NCBI GenBank assembly: GCA_013350335.1
Contig: CM023542.1
Coordinates: 1,798,001 to 1,862,000, forward strand
From: Chimonanthus salicifolius
Taxonomy: Eukaryota; Streptophyta; Magnoliopsida; Laurales; Calycanthaceae
Direction of reading: 5' to 3'
DNA length: 64,000 bases
Shown: piece after piece, positions 49,201 to 57,795 of the stretch
Numbering within the stretch: the stretch's first letter is position 1
Layout of the letters: every line of letters begins with the position of its first letter
Program-made: the position numbers and the translations under genes
Notes under the pieces: generated by a model
What the model saw: only the letters and a program-made list of their open reading frames with translations
Database searches by the model: none
Told to the model about the DNA's origin: nothing

Positions 49201-49888
49201 TGACATTTAATAAAATCTAGTCATCATTTCAACCAATTAAAAAAAACACTAATGCCTATTTCAAACCACATATAGTTAATCCGATTTCCACTTTTAGTTA
49301 AAAATGATTATTTTCTAATAAGATACTTTGCTTTCTGGGAAATACGCATTTTGTAACCATGAACTGTTAAACCAATTTCAAATTTTAGTTTAATAATGGT
49401 ATTCTCTAAGAATTTACTTTCCTTTCCAATGCATCCAAACAGAGCCAAATAGAGATGAGAAGGAAGAAGAAATTGAAGAACATACATTGAAGCGGTTTGA
49501 TATCCATCCATGCCGCAGACCAAAAAGCTTTCTTGAATGATCTGGAAAGAAGAAGAGGGGGGAGAAGAGAGAGAGAATGTGAGGGAAAGTACAACTTAGT
49601 ATAAATATCATACATTTTAATAGAAAGTCCTCTTATAATTTTGAAATTTTTACATTCCAAAACCCCCCACAAAAAAAATTGTTATATAATGGCACCTCAA
49701 GAAATGTTCACAATTCTAACCCATTGAGCATCGAATATAAGAAATGAATCAAGGAAAGGGAGAAAGGGATAAGAAATAATACCACGAGAGAGTTGAAAGG
49801 ATCGATGGATGATTAAGGAATAGAAAGCAATAGCATAGAGAATAAGGATTGTGAGCTCCCATCGCTTCCAGGAACTACAATTAGTCAT
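25227..49888 (-). CDS. GUP1: GUP1-like membrane-bound O-acyltransferase (MBOAT), 19 exons
   Basis: Homologue of Arabidopsis At1g57600 and yeast GUP1, a multi-pass MBOAT; yeast GUP1 remodels GPI-anchor lipids in the ER, while the plant role is not settled. Exons in coding order: 49783-49888, 49486-49541, 46169-46350, 46020-46068, 45370-45473, 45198-45262, 40320-40390, 36608-36667, 35399-35512, 31940-32065, 31797-31848, 31099-31161, 29040-29149, 28860-28952, 28650-28731, 26684-26761, 25579-25654, 25351-25400, 25227-25265. All junctions are GT-AG and phases match except exons 9/10. The coding length is 1576 nt, one more than a multiple of three, for about 524 residues (normal). Signatures include the N-terminal membrane helix LTILILYAIAFYSLII, NCYDLEGFWKNWHASFN, the proposed catalytic His in WHDLEW (about residue 413) and the ending LMFHIQDAKKNL. 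Exon 10 has one G too many near its start (32059-32060). Confidence 0.92.
25824..26338. mobile_element. hAT-type MITE in GUP1 intron 16
   Basis: Ends CAATGTTGTGAAAATC and GATTTTAACAACCATG are imperfect inverted repeats, flanked by identical 8-bp GGAAAAAC (25816-25823 and 26339-26346). The subterminal parts are dense in ATCGTATCGTA-type words on both sides. No transposase is present. Confidence 0.85.
26960..28340 (-). mobile_element. LINE fragment in GUP1 intron 15
   Basis: Minus-strand remnant. 27763-28041 carries a decayed zf-RVT region (KALTNCNLGRHHVLL, then LCGAEIESYDHIFLFF). Around 27300-27400 an RNase H-like phrase reads TRESNEVELLAI in the minus frame. The 3' end is near 26960. Many frame breaks are present. 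Confidence 0.7.
29440..29640 (+). mobile_element. Probable copia LTR end and primer-binding site remnant
   Basis: TATACATG-like and leader-like sequence is followed by ATGGTATCAACC at about 29597, resembling the tRNA-Met primer-binding site (TGGTATCAGAGC) that follows copia 5' LTRs. No flanking LTR ends can be fixed, so this is tentative. Confidence 0.4.
29797..30010 (+). mobile_element. LINE reverse transcriptase fragment in GUP1 intron 12
   Basis: A plus-strand frame reads NLDGVLIANEIIHIRKELGK followed by LKLGFHPYNM. This matches the 'DGVLIANE... LKLDFxKAYD' block of plant LINE reverse transcriptases in degenerate form. Confidence 0.65.
30525..31050. mobile_element. Degenerate hAT-like repeat with nested hairpin MITE
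   Basis: The left end reads TAGGGGTGTTCATTTTC, typical of hAT-type plant MITEs, followed by GGGC/GCCC-rich words. No matching right end is clear. The hairpin MITE at 30728-30900 lies within it. Confidence 0.4.
30728..30900. mobile_element. Hairpin MITE copy
   Basis: Long imperfect inverted arms: TAAAATTTCATCTCAAAAAT then TAGCCACTTGATCT on the left, and AGATCAAGTGGCTA then ACTGAAATTTTA on the right. It shares these words with copies at 44098, 46945 and 63740. Confidence 0.7.
31480..31650 (+). mobile_element. Possible copia LTR fragment
   Basis: It resembles the 3' LTR at 34806-35070: 'ttgattgtaaatcattcttcttttctttgttgccaccttgattggttcattgt' parallels the phrase 'ccaccttaattgactcgttgtg' and its A/T-rich lead-in there. 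Ends are not defined. Confidence 0.45.
33631..34528 (-). mobile_element. Solo-LTR-like insertion inside copia RNase H
   Basis: The insertion splits the copia frame between FLIEL and GFNPD. On the minus strand it starts TGATGCGGTGCATC and ends CTTACATCA, fitting TG...CA. A minus-strand TATA word (TTATATAA, 34401-34408) precedes an AATAAA-containing leader. Its ends resemble those of the insertion at 16196-16766, and both share GCGGAAGACTTG. The target duplication is unclear: only GTT is shared at the edges. Confidence 0.65.
34806..35070 (+). repeat. Probable 3' LTR of the copia remnant
   Basis: Begins TGTCGTGGG directly after a GTGGAAG purine tract and ends in TTACA. It contains ATTTATACTTG as a TATA-like word. 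A matching 5' LTR is not present, so the ends are inferred. Confidence 0.55.
36988..37380. mobile_element. Possible degenerate hAT-like MITE in GUP1 intron 7
   Basis: TGTTTTAAAAACCGAATCG at the left and CGATTTTTAGAACA at the right are imperfect inverted ends. The left part has GACCCGG/AACCGGT words, the right part AACC/GGTT words. No convincing target duplication. Confidence 0.45.
37400..38740 (-). mobile_element. LINE fragment in GUP1 intron 7
   Basis: Minus-strand frame at 38197-38616 with WELDPHGFFSVQPFCKYL, then VGVSPFKVKVFGSLAGLQK and CPLCLVDAESVNHLLLHC: a clear zf-RVT region with its Cys/His pattern. The 3' side toward 37400 is untranslated LINE sequence. It is 5' truncated next to the RTE piece at 38750. 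Confidence 0.85.
38750..39830 (+). mobile_element. RTE-type LINE fragment with GATGAT tail
   Basis: Plus-strand, broken into several frames. MAFINL-KAYDRVLR followed by YVEMIQDTYNR is the reverse-transcriptase block of RTE-type LINEs (family form 'AFIDLEKAYDRVPR'). Later pieces are RDMAGLERQFYK and GHLRWFGHV-like words. The element ends in a run of GATGATGAT/GGT triplets (39776-39814), the usual RTE 3' tail. It has many stops and is dead. Confidence 0.8.
40945..41087. mobile_element. Short element with perfect 20-bp terminal inverted repeats
   Basis: TATGGGGCAAGACATTGTAA (40945-40964) is the exact reverse complement of 41068-41087. The 143-bp unit lies in GUP1 intron 6 and has no coding capacity. 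If the outer TA is a target duplication, the remaining 18-bp inverted repeat would fit a Tc1/mariner-type MITE. It could also form a hairpin RNA, but the loop arms are not well paired. Confidence 0.7.
41706..41803. repeat. Two-copy 49-bp tandem repeat
   Basis: CCAACACCATCCAAATTTCA and the following 29 bases occur twice in direct succession (41706 and 41755) with no visible difference. Confidence 0.9.
42240..42780. repeat. Dispersed unclassified repeat ending near a GGT/GAT microsatellite
   Basis: 42240-42640 is related to 9420-10010. At 42737-42778 follows a run of GGTGAT and GGT triplets, which may be a remnant RTE tail or a simple microsatellite. No coding sequence is seen. Confidence 0.5.
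43270..43560. repeat. Degenerate GGGT/ACCC-type repeat
   Basis: Words such as 'aatgggtcaacccagtt', 'aacccgaattagaccc' and 'aacccaaattagaccc' recur, as in the hAT-type MITEs of this window, but terminal repeats and target duplications are not recognisable. Confidence 0.45.
44098..44236. mobile_element. Hairpin MITE copy
   Basis: Left arm GGACCAACTTTTAGCCCAAA and CTCAATTTCAAGGCACT; right arm AGTGTCCAAAAATTGAG and AAAGTTTGTCCA: imperfect inverted repeats of about 60 bp around a short centre. Related to copies at 30728, 46945 and 63740. Confidence 0.65.
46672..47381. mobile_element. Tourist-like (PIF/Harbinger) MITE
   Basis: Inverted ends GGTTGTGTTTGGATGGGGAG and CTCGTCCAAACACAGCC, flanked by TTT on both sides (46669-46671, 47382-47384). 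Removing the element restores the LINE phrase HLFCRCTFA, which fixes the borders. The 3-bp duplication and GGCTGTGTTTGG-type end fit Tourist elements. It contains the hairpin MITE at 46945-47170. Confidence 0.8.
46945..47170. mobile_element. Hairpin MITE copy, best preserved
   Basis: The two arms are complementary over about 90 bp. Left: GGTGGGATTGAAAGCTCATT then GTGGACAAAATTTCAACTGA. Right, reverse complement: GGAGGGATTGGAAGTTCATT then GTGGACCAAATTTCAGTTGA. The centre is short, so the transcript would fold into a long hairpin. Confidence 0.8.
48215..48640 (-). mobile_element. RTE-type LINE fragment (C-terminal)
   Basis: The minus-strand frame reads ETCLKWLGHVRR near 48600-48640, then TRRRGRP and CLFMIRL-type words, matching the 'LRWFGHVxRR ... 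GRGRPKKTW' tail of RTE-type polyproteins. Short and broken. It lies in GUP1 intron 2. Confidence 0.7.
48641..49485. other. GUP1: Remainder of GUP1 intron 2
   Basis: No recognisable gene. 48640-49230 has LINE-like low-quality frames; the end is AT-rich. The minus-strand acceptor and exon boundaries lie beside pyrimidine-rich sequence. Confidence 0.45.
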
Positions 49889-50400
49889 CTCTTAAGATCA
49901 CAAAGTTTCTAATGTGACATCTTGCTCATCTCTAAAAGATAAACCCACCCCAAATTCGACTCGTGGTGTTTCCGCTCAAGTCAAAAGATCACTCATCTTA
50001 ACATAAACGCCAACTCTTCTGCATCCAAAGCCATTTCTTTATCTTCTTTTCTCAAAAATTCCAAGGAAGCTAATCTGAAGCAGTATTCATAGCCGACCTC
50101 AAAAACCTAATAATATCTAATCTTTTTGTGAGAAATTGAAAATAGATTATTCAAAAATAAAAAAGTTCAACATTAATATGCTTCCAAAGAACGCTAATCT
50201 AAAAGGAGAAACCTTAGAACCCACCTAATAAAAACTTCTAAAAACTTTTCATCTGAAGAATTAACATACCATTTAAGAAAAGCAGTCTCAGAACCAATAT
50301 GATCCAAGTGAGAAAAATCTAAATAAATTTTTCAATAGAAATTCAGTCCAACCCAAATTAAAAAAAGAAAAAAATCACAATCCTAATATGTTCTCAAGAA
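49889..50400 (-). promoter_or_regulatory. GUP1: Presumed upstream region of the GUP1-like gene
   Basis: Minus-strand upstream sequence of the ATG at 49888. It is AT-rich, without a repeat copy or a TATA box I would defend. Confidence 0.4.
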
Positions 50401-50414
50401 TGACTAATTACTCG

Positions 50415-50719
50415 TAGGGGTGAAACTCGGGCCGGGTTTTGGCCCGAACCAGCATGACCCGATCTGAAAATCATGCGGGTCGGGTTATGAAATTCATGTC
50501 AGCGGGTAGGGTCGGGTTGAGAAGTCAGAACCCAACATTAAATTCGAGTTGAATTGAGTTGAGAGATTTTTAAGCTAACTCGACCCGACCCGACCTGACT
50601 AAATAAAAAGTATGCTAAAGTAGGTTCAAAATATAGATCGGGTCGGATTTCGAGTTGATTCAAATTATAATTCGGGTTGAGTTGAGTCGGGTCAAAAGTT
50701 AGGCTCAATTTCAGTCCTA
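50415..50719. mobile_element. hAT-type MITE, GGGTCGGGT class
   Basis: Left end TAGGGGTGAAACTCGGGCC, right end AATTTCAGTCCTA, inverted. The interior has GGGTCGGGTT and CGACCCGACC words. The flanks CTAATTAC and CTAATTAG occur near both ends but are offset on the left, so the target duplication is uncertain. Confidence 0.7.
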
Positions 50720-51039
50720 CTAATTAGGAAAGAAATTCAAAAACCCATATCTAAAAAAGTGAATCTCCAAAATCCCAATTATAGAAACCTACAAAAGTCA
50801 AATATTTTGGGAAAAAAACGAAATGACAGAAACAAAGAAGTAAGATTTTGCCCTGAAAACGGGGAAAATGCCGGAAACGAAAGCAAACTCAATTCAATAT
50901 AGTGTTCGAATATATATCTAATTAAATAAAATATTTTTTAAATACAGATATGACAGCAGAGACGGAGGGATACGGTGGGACACAAGACACGGGAGGCGGG
51001 ACACAGTACACGATACGACAACACGGGAGAAAAGGGAGA

Positions 51040-51047
<8 letters not shown>

Positions 51048-51099
<52 letters not shown>
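51048..51099. repeat. (TA)n microsatellite, 26 units
   Basis: Uninterrupted TA run directly after an A-rich tract. It lies between GUP1 and the LTR-like region. Confidence 0.97.
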
Positions 51100-51102
<3 letters not shown>

Positions 51103-51357
51103 GTATTTTTTTTAACCTCAATAATCATTCACATATTATATACTATAATATTGTAAATATTTTTTAAACATATTATATATGTCTTTTCATAATACTAAAA
51201 TGCTAATAGTCTAATCTTTACTAATATATATCTTTTGTAATGTATTATATATATATATATATTGTATTCATTATAAATATAAAAATGTAATTTTCTAATA
51301 ATTTTTATCTCATAATAGAATTTATGATTTTTTTTGTAAATTTCTGAATTTATTTGT

Positions 51358-51360
<3 letters not shown>

Positions 51361-51405
<45 letters not shown>

Positions 51406-51420
51406 ATTATAATAATAATA
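51361..51420. repeat. (TA)n plus (AAT)n microsatellite
   Basis: About 21 TA units, then AATAAT-type triplets to about 51425. The 240 bases between the two TA runs hold further short TA tracts. Confidence 0.95.
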
Positions 51421-52726
51421 ATAATACTTTTTTTAATTCAACGTATTCCGCCGCACCCGTATCCTAATTTTTCAGAATTTACCGTATCTCCATTTCAGAT
51501 ACACATCGTATCCGATACATGTACCCTTATCGGTGCTTCTTATCTCAATCTTAATATGCTCTCAATTAAGACTAATTGGAGAGGATAATCAAAAACCCAT
51601 TTCCATAAACCTCCGAGTATAAAAAATTTGTGCGAAAACGAGTAAAATCATCCAAAAAAAAAAAAAAAGTAAAGAGAGAGAAGTTTCAATGCCGAAAAGA
51701 GGGGAAAGGCAACAGAAGTGATGTTTGACGCAGAAATCTTCTGCAAAACTAGAATCAACAAGAAATTTTCTATGTATTTCTATGTTCTAGTGACAAAAGA
51801 CATTTTTGCTTCCCTCTTTTCCTTTTTCTTTTTATTCTTTTTATTTTTTTTAATCGTTGAGGTGTCTTTGGCAATTGTTAGATTCTAAGCTTGTAAGATA
51901 TTCAACGTCTCAAGTTAGTAGAAAATACTGTCAAAATTAAATCTTGTTCTTTGGCAATGGTTAGAAAATGCTGACAAAAAATGTTGGTTTTTTTTTTTAA
52001 TGATTGTTGTTTGGTAAACTGTGGAAGATCCTGTCAGGTTAAATTCTTGCTGTTTGGTAATTTTTGAAAATCCCATTAGATTTTGATGTATATTTAAAAT
52101 AAATTTCGAAAATAACTATTTTACAACAAAAATTCAAACTATGTCAATTATATGCCTTCCCATCAATAAATTCCTTCCATCCAAGCATCCTACTTTTGGG
52201 CACCCAATAGAACCCAAGTAATCTCAATTTGATTTCTAGTTCTCTCTTCTAATGAGAGGTTATCATTCTCTCGTCTTTTTATTTTTTGTTTAATTTTTAC
52301 TTGAATTTAAATTATTTTCTCTCAATTAATTAGATAGAAGTTAATTGATTTATTTTAATTTCATAGTGTGGAAATTTCAAGATGTCAATTTTCCCTGTTA
52401 GATTTTTGAGCTTTCTCCTATTTTTTCAGAGTGAAAATCAGTACTAGATAATCCATTGAATTGTTGTATTTTGTCTAAAACGAGCCTTTAATTCTTTGGT
52501 TTTGATTGAATTACAAGGAATTTGAGGATTACTTAGAATCAACTAGAGAATTTGGGTTTGGATTTCCTCAATTTCATTAATTTCAAAAGGAAAATACAAG
52601 CGAAAAGGAAGCTAAAAAGGAGGGCATCAAAAGCCTAAAACCCAAAAAAACACCCTTACAAAACGCAACCCCCCTCAACCTAGACCTCCATCAATTGGTG
52701 ATCAAAGTAAGTTTTCTTAGTGAGGT
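51421..52726. other. Intergenic sequence without recognisable gene
   Basis: Contains CCGTATC/GATACGT-type words (51440-51520) that echo GATACGG words at 50968-51020. This hints at a decayed inverted-repeat element around the TA tracts, but the ends cannot be aligned convincingly. The remainder is AT-rich. Confidence 0.45.
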
Positions 52727-54818
52727 TGTCACGCCCCGAACCCCGTCCGGGACATTACATACGTTGAGGGGAAAATGAAGTTTGGTCTGTATTTTGGACT
52801 TCCCAAAAAAATTTACAACATGTTTTAACCTGTAAAATACTTCTATAGTTCATCATTCACATACATTCATTCCCCTCTCTACAATGGGAACCTCCTGCCC
52901 CCTCCAAAATCATCAAATGACACATTCACATCACATTCCATTAATAAATCTAATTTGGGGGCTTAGGCACCTATTATTGAGACTTAATAACTTTCAACAA
53001 CAGGTCAACTATCAGTGTTACTATCAAATACATGGCTTTAATAAATCTAAAACATTTATAAATAAACTAAATCACTATCATAAATAGAAATTCTTCTGGA
53101 ATCTCTTAGGATGTCTCGGGAATATTGTGATTCACATCCTCGGGTTGCGGTCCTGAAATTTGTAAGAGAGTGAGTTATACATGCCCAGTAGAGAAAACGA
53201 AACAGTTTCTTATGGGATAAATTCTAACTCAGGGTTATTGAAATTAAACACATAAAACTTCAACATAGTAATGCATACAGGATAAATGTTAATAAACACA
53301 CATTCTCACTTACAGTCATAGAAGCATTAGTCACAAACCTATTATTGAAAATATTGACATTCTTTCAAAAATACATGGTTCACCGCCACTACCTCAGGTT
53401 ATGAGAACCCAGTAACACCCTACACAACTGGAAGTCTGATTAGGTCTAGATTACTCAACCCTGACCAGAATTGGGTCGTCACCCAAACCGTATTTGAGAG
53501 CTGCCATCTCCGGTCACGGCGACCGCCTCGGTTTTAAGGACACAAAGTACACCTAAAACAGTATTCAAGAGCGTCCATCTCCGGTCACGGTAACCGCCAC
53601 GGATTTAGGGACAATGAATACACCCAAAACCATAATTGAGAGGTTCCATCTCCTGTTACGGTGACCGCATTGGATTTAAGGACATCGAGTACACCCAAGG
53701 TCATAATCAATTTTCTGGGCCTAACCAGAGTTGACATTTCATGACAAAACCCAAGACCTTTTAAATAACTCTTCAGTTATCATATTCGAACAAGCCCAAT
53801 ATATAACACATTTCAACAAATCCAATGGTACTTTATTCATCACACATGCATTCAGGCTTGAGCAGTAAATAAAGAAGTATTTATTGCTCATGCTTTGAAT
53901 CACTTATACAACTTATCTAATCTACAGGGAATGCAACACAGAACCACATATGTAGATTAATGATCACACAATCACCCCAAACTAATTCAAACATAATAAG
54001 TTGTTCTATGGCATAGAAAACATACAACATCTTAAACTATCTTAAGGCATGAAAACACTTCACATAATAAGAGAAGTTAAATACATAATAAGAGACTAAA
54101 CTTTAATTCATAATGGCATTCTAACTCCCTTACTTATTGCGGCAGATTTAACTGAATAAAGTTAAACTAAATTAAAAAGAATGCATAAGTCAAAAGAGAA
54201 TTTAATTCATAGAAGGCGTTTTAATCCCCCTACAAGATACATATTAAAACAGTAAAATCAAATGCATCAACTGAGTTAGAATTTAAACTCTAAGTGTTGT
54301 TTTATTTCCCCTACCTCAGCGAGTTGAGCAAGGTGATTCGTGTGAGTCGGCAGAGAGTTGAATGGGTCAAGCAACTCCTGAGAAAAAGAAAAAAAAAGGG
54401 AGAGATATCAAAGGAGATCAGACGTAAGAGAGAAACCAAATGAAGAAATCGAACCTGCTGAGCTGAGAGCGAGAGGGAAGGAGGGGGCGGCGATCTATGG
54501 ACCGTGTGCAAGAAGGCGGCGAGAGACGACTGCCGTGAGAGTGTGAGGAGTGGGAGAGGAAGGTCGAGAGAGAGGGATATATATAGGGAGAGAGGAAGGG
54601 AGACGTTGGGTCAGCGTTCGGGACAGAAATCGGACTTTTGGGAGGGAAGTTGGCGGTTCGATTGAGCATTTGGGAGAGGTTGGGCGTTTTAGAAGAGAGC
54701 TTGAGCGTTGGATTTGGGCGTTAGGCGATGGAATGGGGCGTTCTGGAAGGGGAAGGGCCGTTAGGGAGGTGGAACTGTGGGAGTCGTCGGCCGAGAGGGA
54801 GGAGCGAGTGGAGTGACA
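52727..54818 (-). mobile_element. Probable solo LTR of a gypsy-type retrotransposon
   Basis: On the minus strand the block begins TGTCACTCCACTCG and ends GGGGCGTGACA, a TG...CA pair with TGTCAC/GTGACA inverted tips. A minus-strand TATA word (CTATATATATCC, about 54576-54587) is followed by a pyrimidine-rich leader with a possible splice donor CAG/GTTCGA. No internal genes and no clear 5-bp duplication. It could instead be a lost gene's promoter and leader, so the call is tentative. It contains the 71-bp tandem repeat. Confidence 0.45.
53490..53710. repeat. Three-copy 71-bp tandem repeat
   Basis: The core CCATCTCCGGTCACGG occurs at 53504 and 53575 and as CCATCTCCTGTTACGG at 53646, with a constant period of 71. 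Each unit continues with GACCGC-like words, AAGGACA and GTACACC. The third copy is the most diverged. Confidence 0.9.
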
Positions 54819-57795
54819 GGTGAACGAGCATTGCGAATATCGCGGGATATTTTTAAATTATTGGATTTTTTCTAAAAATTAATAAAAAAATACTGAAAAT
54901 ATAATATTTAAAAATAATAAAAATATTAATAAAATAAAATATCAATAATTTATCAGAAATTTATCTATATATTATCGCAAATTTATTAAAAAATTACTGT
55001 AATATCAATAAATCTCAAAATATTAATTACAATTGGTATTTTGTCGATAAAAACGTAGTAAATTTGAAAATATCAAAGATATTTATGACATAAGTTTTAA
55101 ACTTGTGAGAAAAGGGAGATACGAGTGATTAAGAAGAAAGAGTGAGTGGGGATGAGTGAGAAAGACAAGTTCCATTAATTTTATTTATTTTATTCTAAAT
55201 GAAATAAATGGCTGAAAAATTATATTATGATAATATGATCATCTTATTATTTATATATCTAAGTTAAAAATAGGGTTAAATGAGTAAATGAGATTTAATT
55301 TACTTATTTTTTTATTATATATTTAAGTCAATTATTTATTTATTAGTTTATCACCTTGCATTTTATTTATTATCAAATTAATTCATAATCTTTAAATAAA
55401 TTTTAGGTCTAATTAAACACTTTAAATAATTTGAATAAAACCTTTGAATTAAATTAGATTTAATTAAAATTCAATTTGGATTTTAATAAAGAACCGGATC
55501 CTAGGGAGATAGTCTAGAACCAAAGCTTCAAGTTTTGAAAAAAAATGGCACAAATTGTAGATCAACAAACATAAACTATAGATTGATAAGTATAGAAGAA
55601 TTTATTTTACTTAGAAGTGTTAGATTTATGATGTCATGATCATTTTCTTTGTAGTGTAGATCTATACTTTCTAGTTACAATTGTTTTTCTAGTTAGAAGA
55701 TGATGAAGAGATGTCCACAATTAATTGTTATTTTGCAACTACTACTCTATTTTATGGAAGATGGAGACGAAGTAAATTAGATTGGATTAAATCTTGAAAG
55801 AAACATTTGAAATTGTTGGAGAATTCGTTAAAATGGTTGTATCTTTTCTCCATCTCTTCTTTTATTTTGTGTAGTTAAACATATTATTTTATCTCGTGCA
55901 TATTTATTTTGTTAAAATTAGTAAATCGTCAAAAATATGCATTGACCCAATTCACCCCCTTTTGGGTCAATATCTAGGCAACTCATAGTTTTTTATTGCT
56001 TAGTTCAAGAGATATCAACTTTCACTTATTTGGCAATACATTTTAGTGGATAAAAGTGAAACCCAAGAAAATTCATAATGTACTTTATTTGGTAACTTTT
56101 TATAGAGGAAAAAAAATGTACTAGAAGACATCATGTTACATCGTCAAGCACTCCTATTGTCGAAAATAACGAAAAACATGATACAATAGATACACAAGTA
56201 ATCACACAAAAATATATAAGATTTAAGTGGTTTAAATATGCAACATGAGAGCATTTTTATCTTCTTAAAGAATATGATTACAATTCTTTCTTTCCTTGGC
56301 TTTTTATATTCTTCTTAAAAGACCATTTCTATAGTCACCTTGCAATCCATTATATTATTTTTTACTTTTTCCAATTATGTTATTAAAGGTATGTCTGTTT
56401 GTTCCTTCTATATATATACTTTTAGTTTGTTACATTAATTTCATTTCTTGCCTTTTTTTTAAAAAAAATTATGTGTGGAAAACCGTGGAATACCAAGTGT
56501 TAAACCTCCACGAGTGAGCCCACTACCCATAAGGAACACCAATGTTATGCTATGGAAATTCAAACCTGCAATATCTCATTTCCTCATGCGAGAGTCAATC
56601 AATTCAACTACACCCATGTAGATCATTTCTTGCCTTTTTTAAATATTTCCAAACAACCTTCCTCATCTATTAAAGCTACTTTCAATGTCTCTCAAGAAAA
56701 CACCTATTTCTTAGCATTACCAATTTTAAAACTTCTTTGGTAGATTCATGTAGAACTCTTATTCTCCTAAAACTTTTGTAATGGAAGGAAATCCTCTAAT
56801 TACAAATTTTTTTTTCAGAAGTATTTCTCAAGCCAAACAAGCCTCAAGACTCCAACATGGGCAAAACTCTCCAATAAAGGGTAATTTTCAGAGACCCCCT
56901 TGTCCGTTGTTTTAATTGCAAAAGCAAACCCTATCTCTTACATTAATCAAAATCTTCCTATAGTATCTTAAATATTCAAAATGCCTATTAATATTTAAAG
57001 AGTTTCACTAATAACATACTTTTAAGATTTAACAAGGTAGTCAGTTCGAACAACCATATTAACCCATTTATTTTGGATAGCAATCCTCGCACAGGAGTTT
57101 TGTATAATCCGATATGGATTTTACTATACTGTTCATTTTGCCTTTCGAATCAGCTCGCTGAATCACTGATCCTTCCACTGCTATATAAATCGACTCACTG
57201 AAATTTATCTAACTGAGACTGTTTTTTCATGCAGCACAACAAAATGAATCACTGAATTTTTTTTAAAATACTTTCGTACGGCAGTAGAAGGGTAAAATGG
57301 GCAATACCGTAAATCACGTGTCTCGTTACACAAAATGTCCGTAGGAAGATCGCTACCCTTTATTTTTCATAAGACCTTTAAAAGTAGGTCTCACTACCGA
57401 TGATATTGTGCTATTACAACACTTTAAACAATAAAGGTTATTTTAAAGTTTAAACTTTAAAATTTTAATGTGTTAGAATGTGAGAAGGAAAAAAAAAGAA
57501 GATAATTCTTTAAAATGTTGAAATTAAAAACAGTAGTTTTTAATTGTGTTAAAAGTTAAGAATTATTTACAAATTGCTGAAAAAATATTCATATAAAAGG
57601 CATTCAACCATGAAATCTTTAGCAATAAAAATCAGGAGGAAGATTGTGCCCATTCCATATTTGTCTGTAATAGTACACACTTCCACAAAATCGGGTCTTA
57701 CCATCTATCCTCTCCTATCATAGCATTAGCAACTGAAGTACAAATTATATAGAGAGAGATATATAATTATATATATTCCACCATGCAACTTCCTT
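54819..57795. other. AT-rich intergenic region
   Basis: Very AT-rich from 54830 to 55480, then ordinary intergenic sequence. The final part just downstream of the IAA29-like stop would include its 3' untranslated region. I recognise no coding sequence. Confidence 0.55.

Noticed and set aside
50940..51520. Inverted-repeat element bounded by GATACGG/CCGTATC words
   Set aside because: The words recur, but the ends cannot be aligned as terminal repeats and no target duplication is visible.
54550..54816. Basic, Gly/Arg/Glu-rich 88-codon frame as a peptide gene
   Set aside because: It is a shadow of a GA-rich leader sequence and is low complexity.
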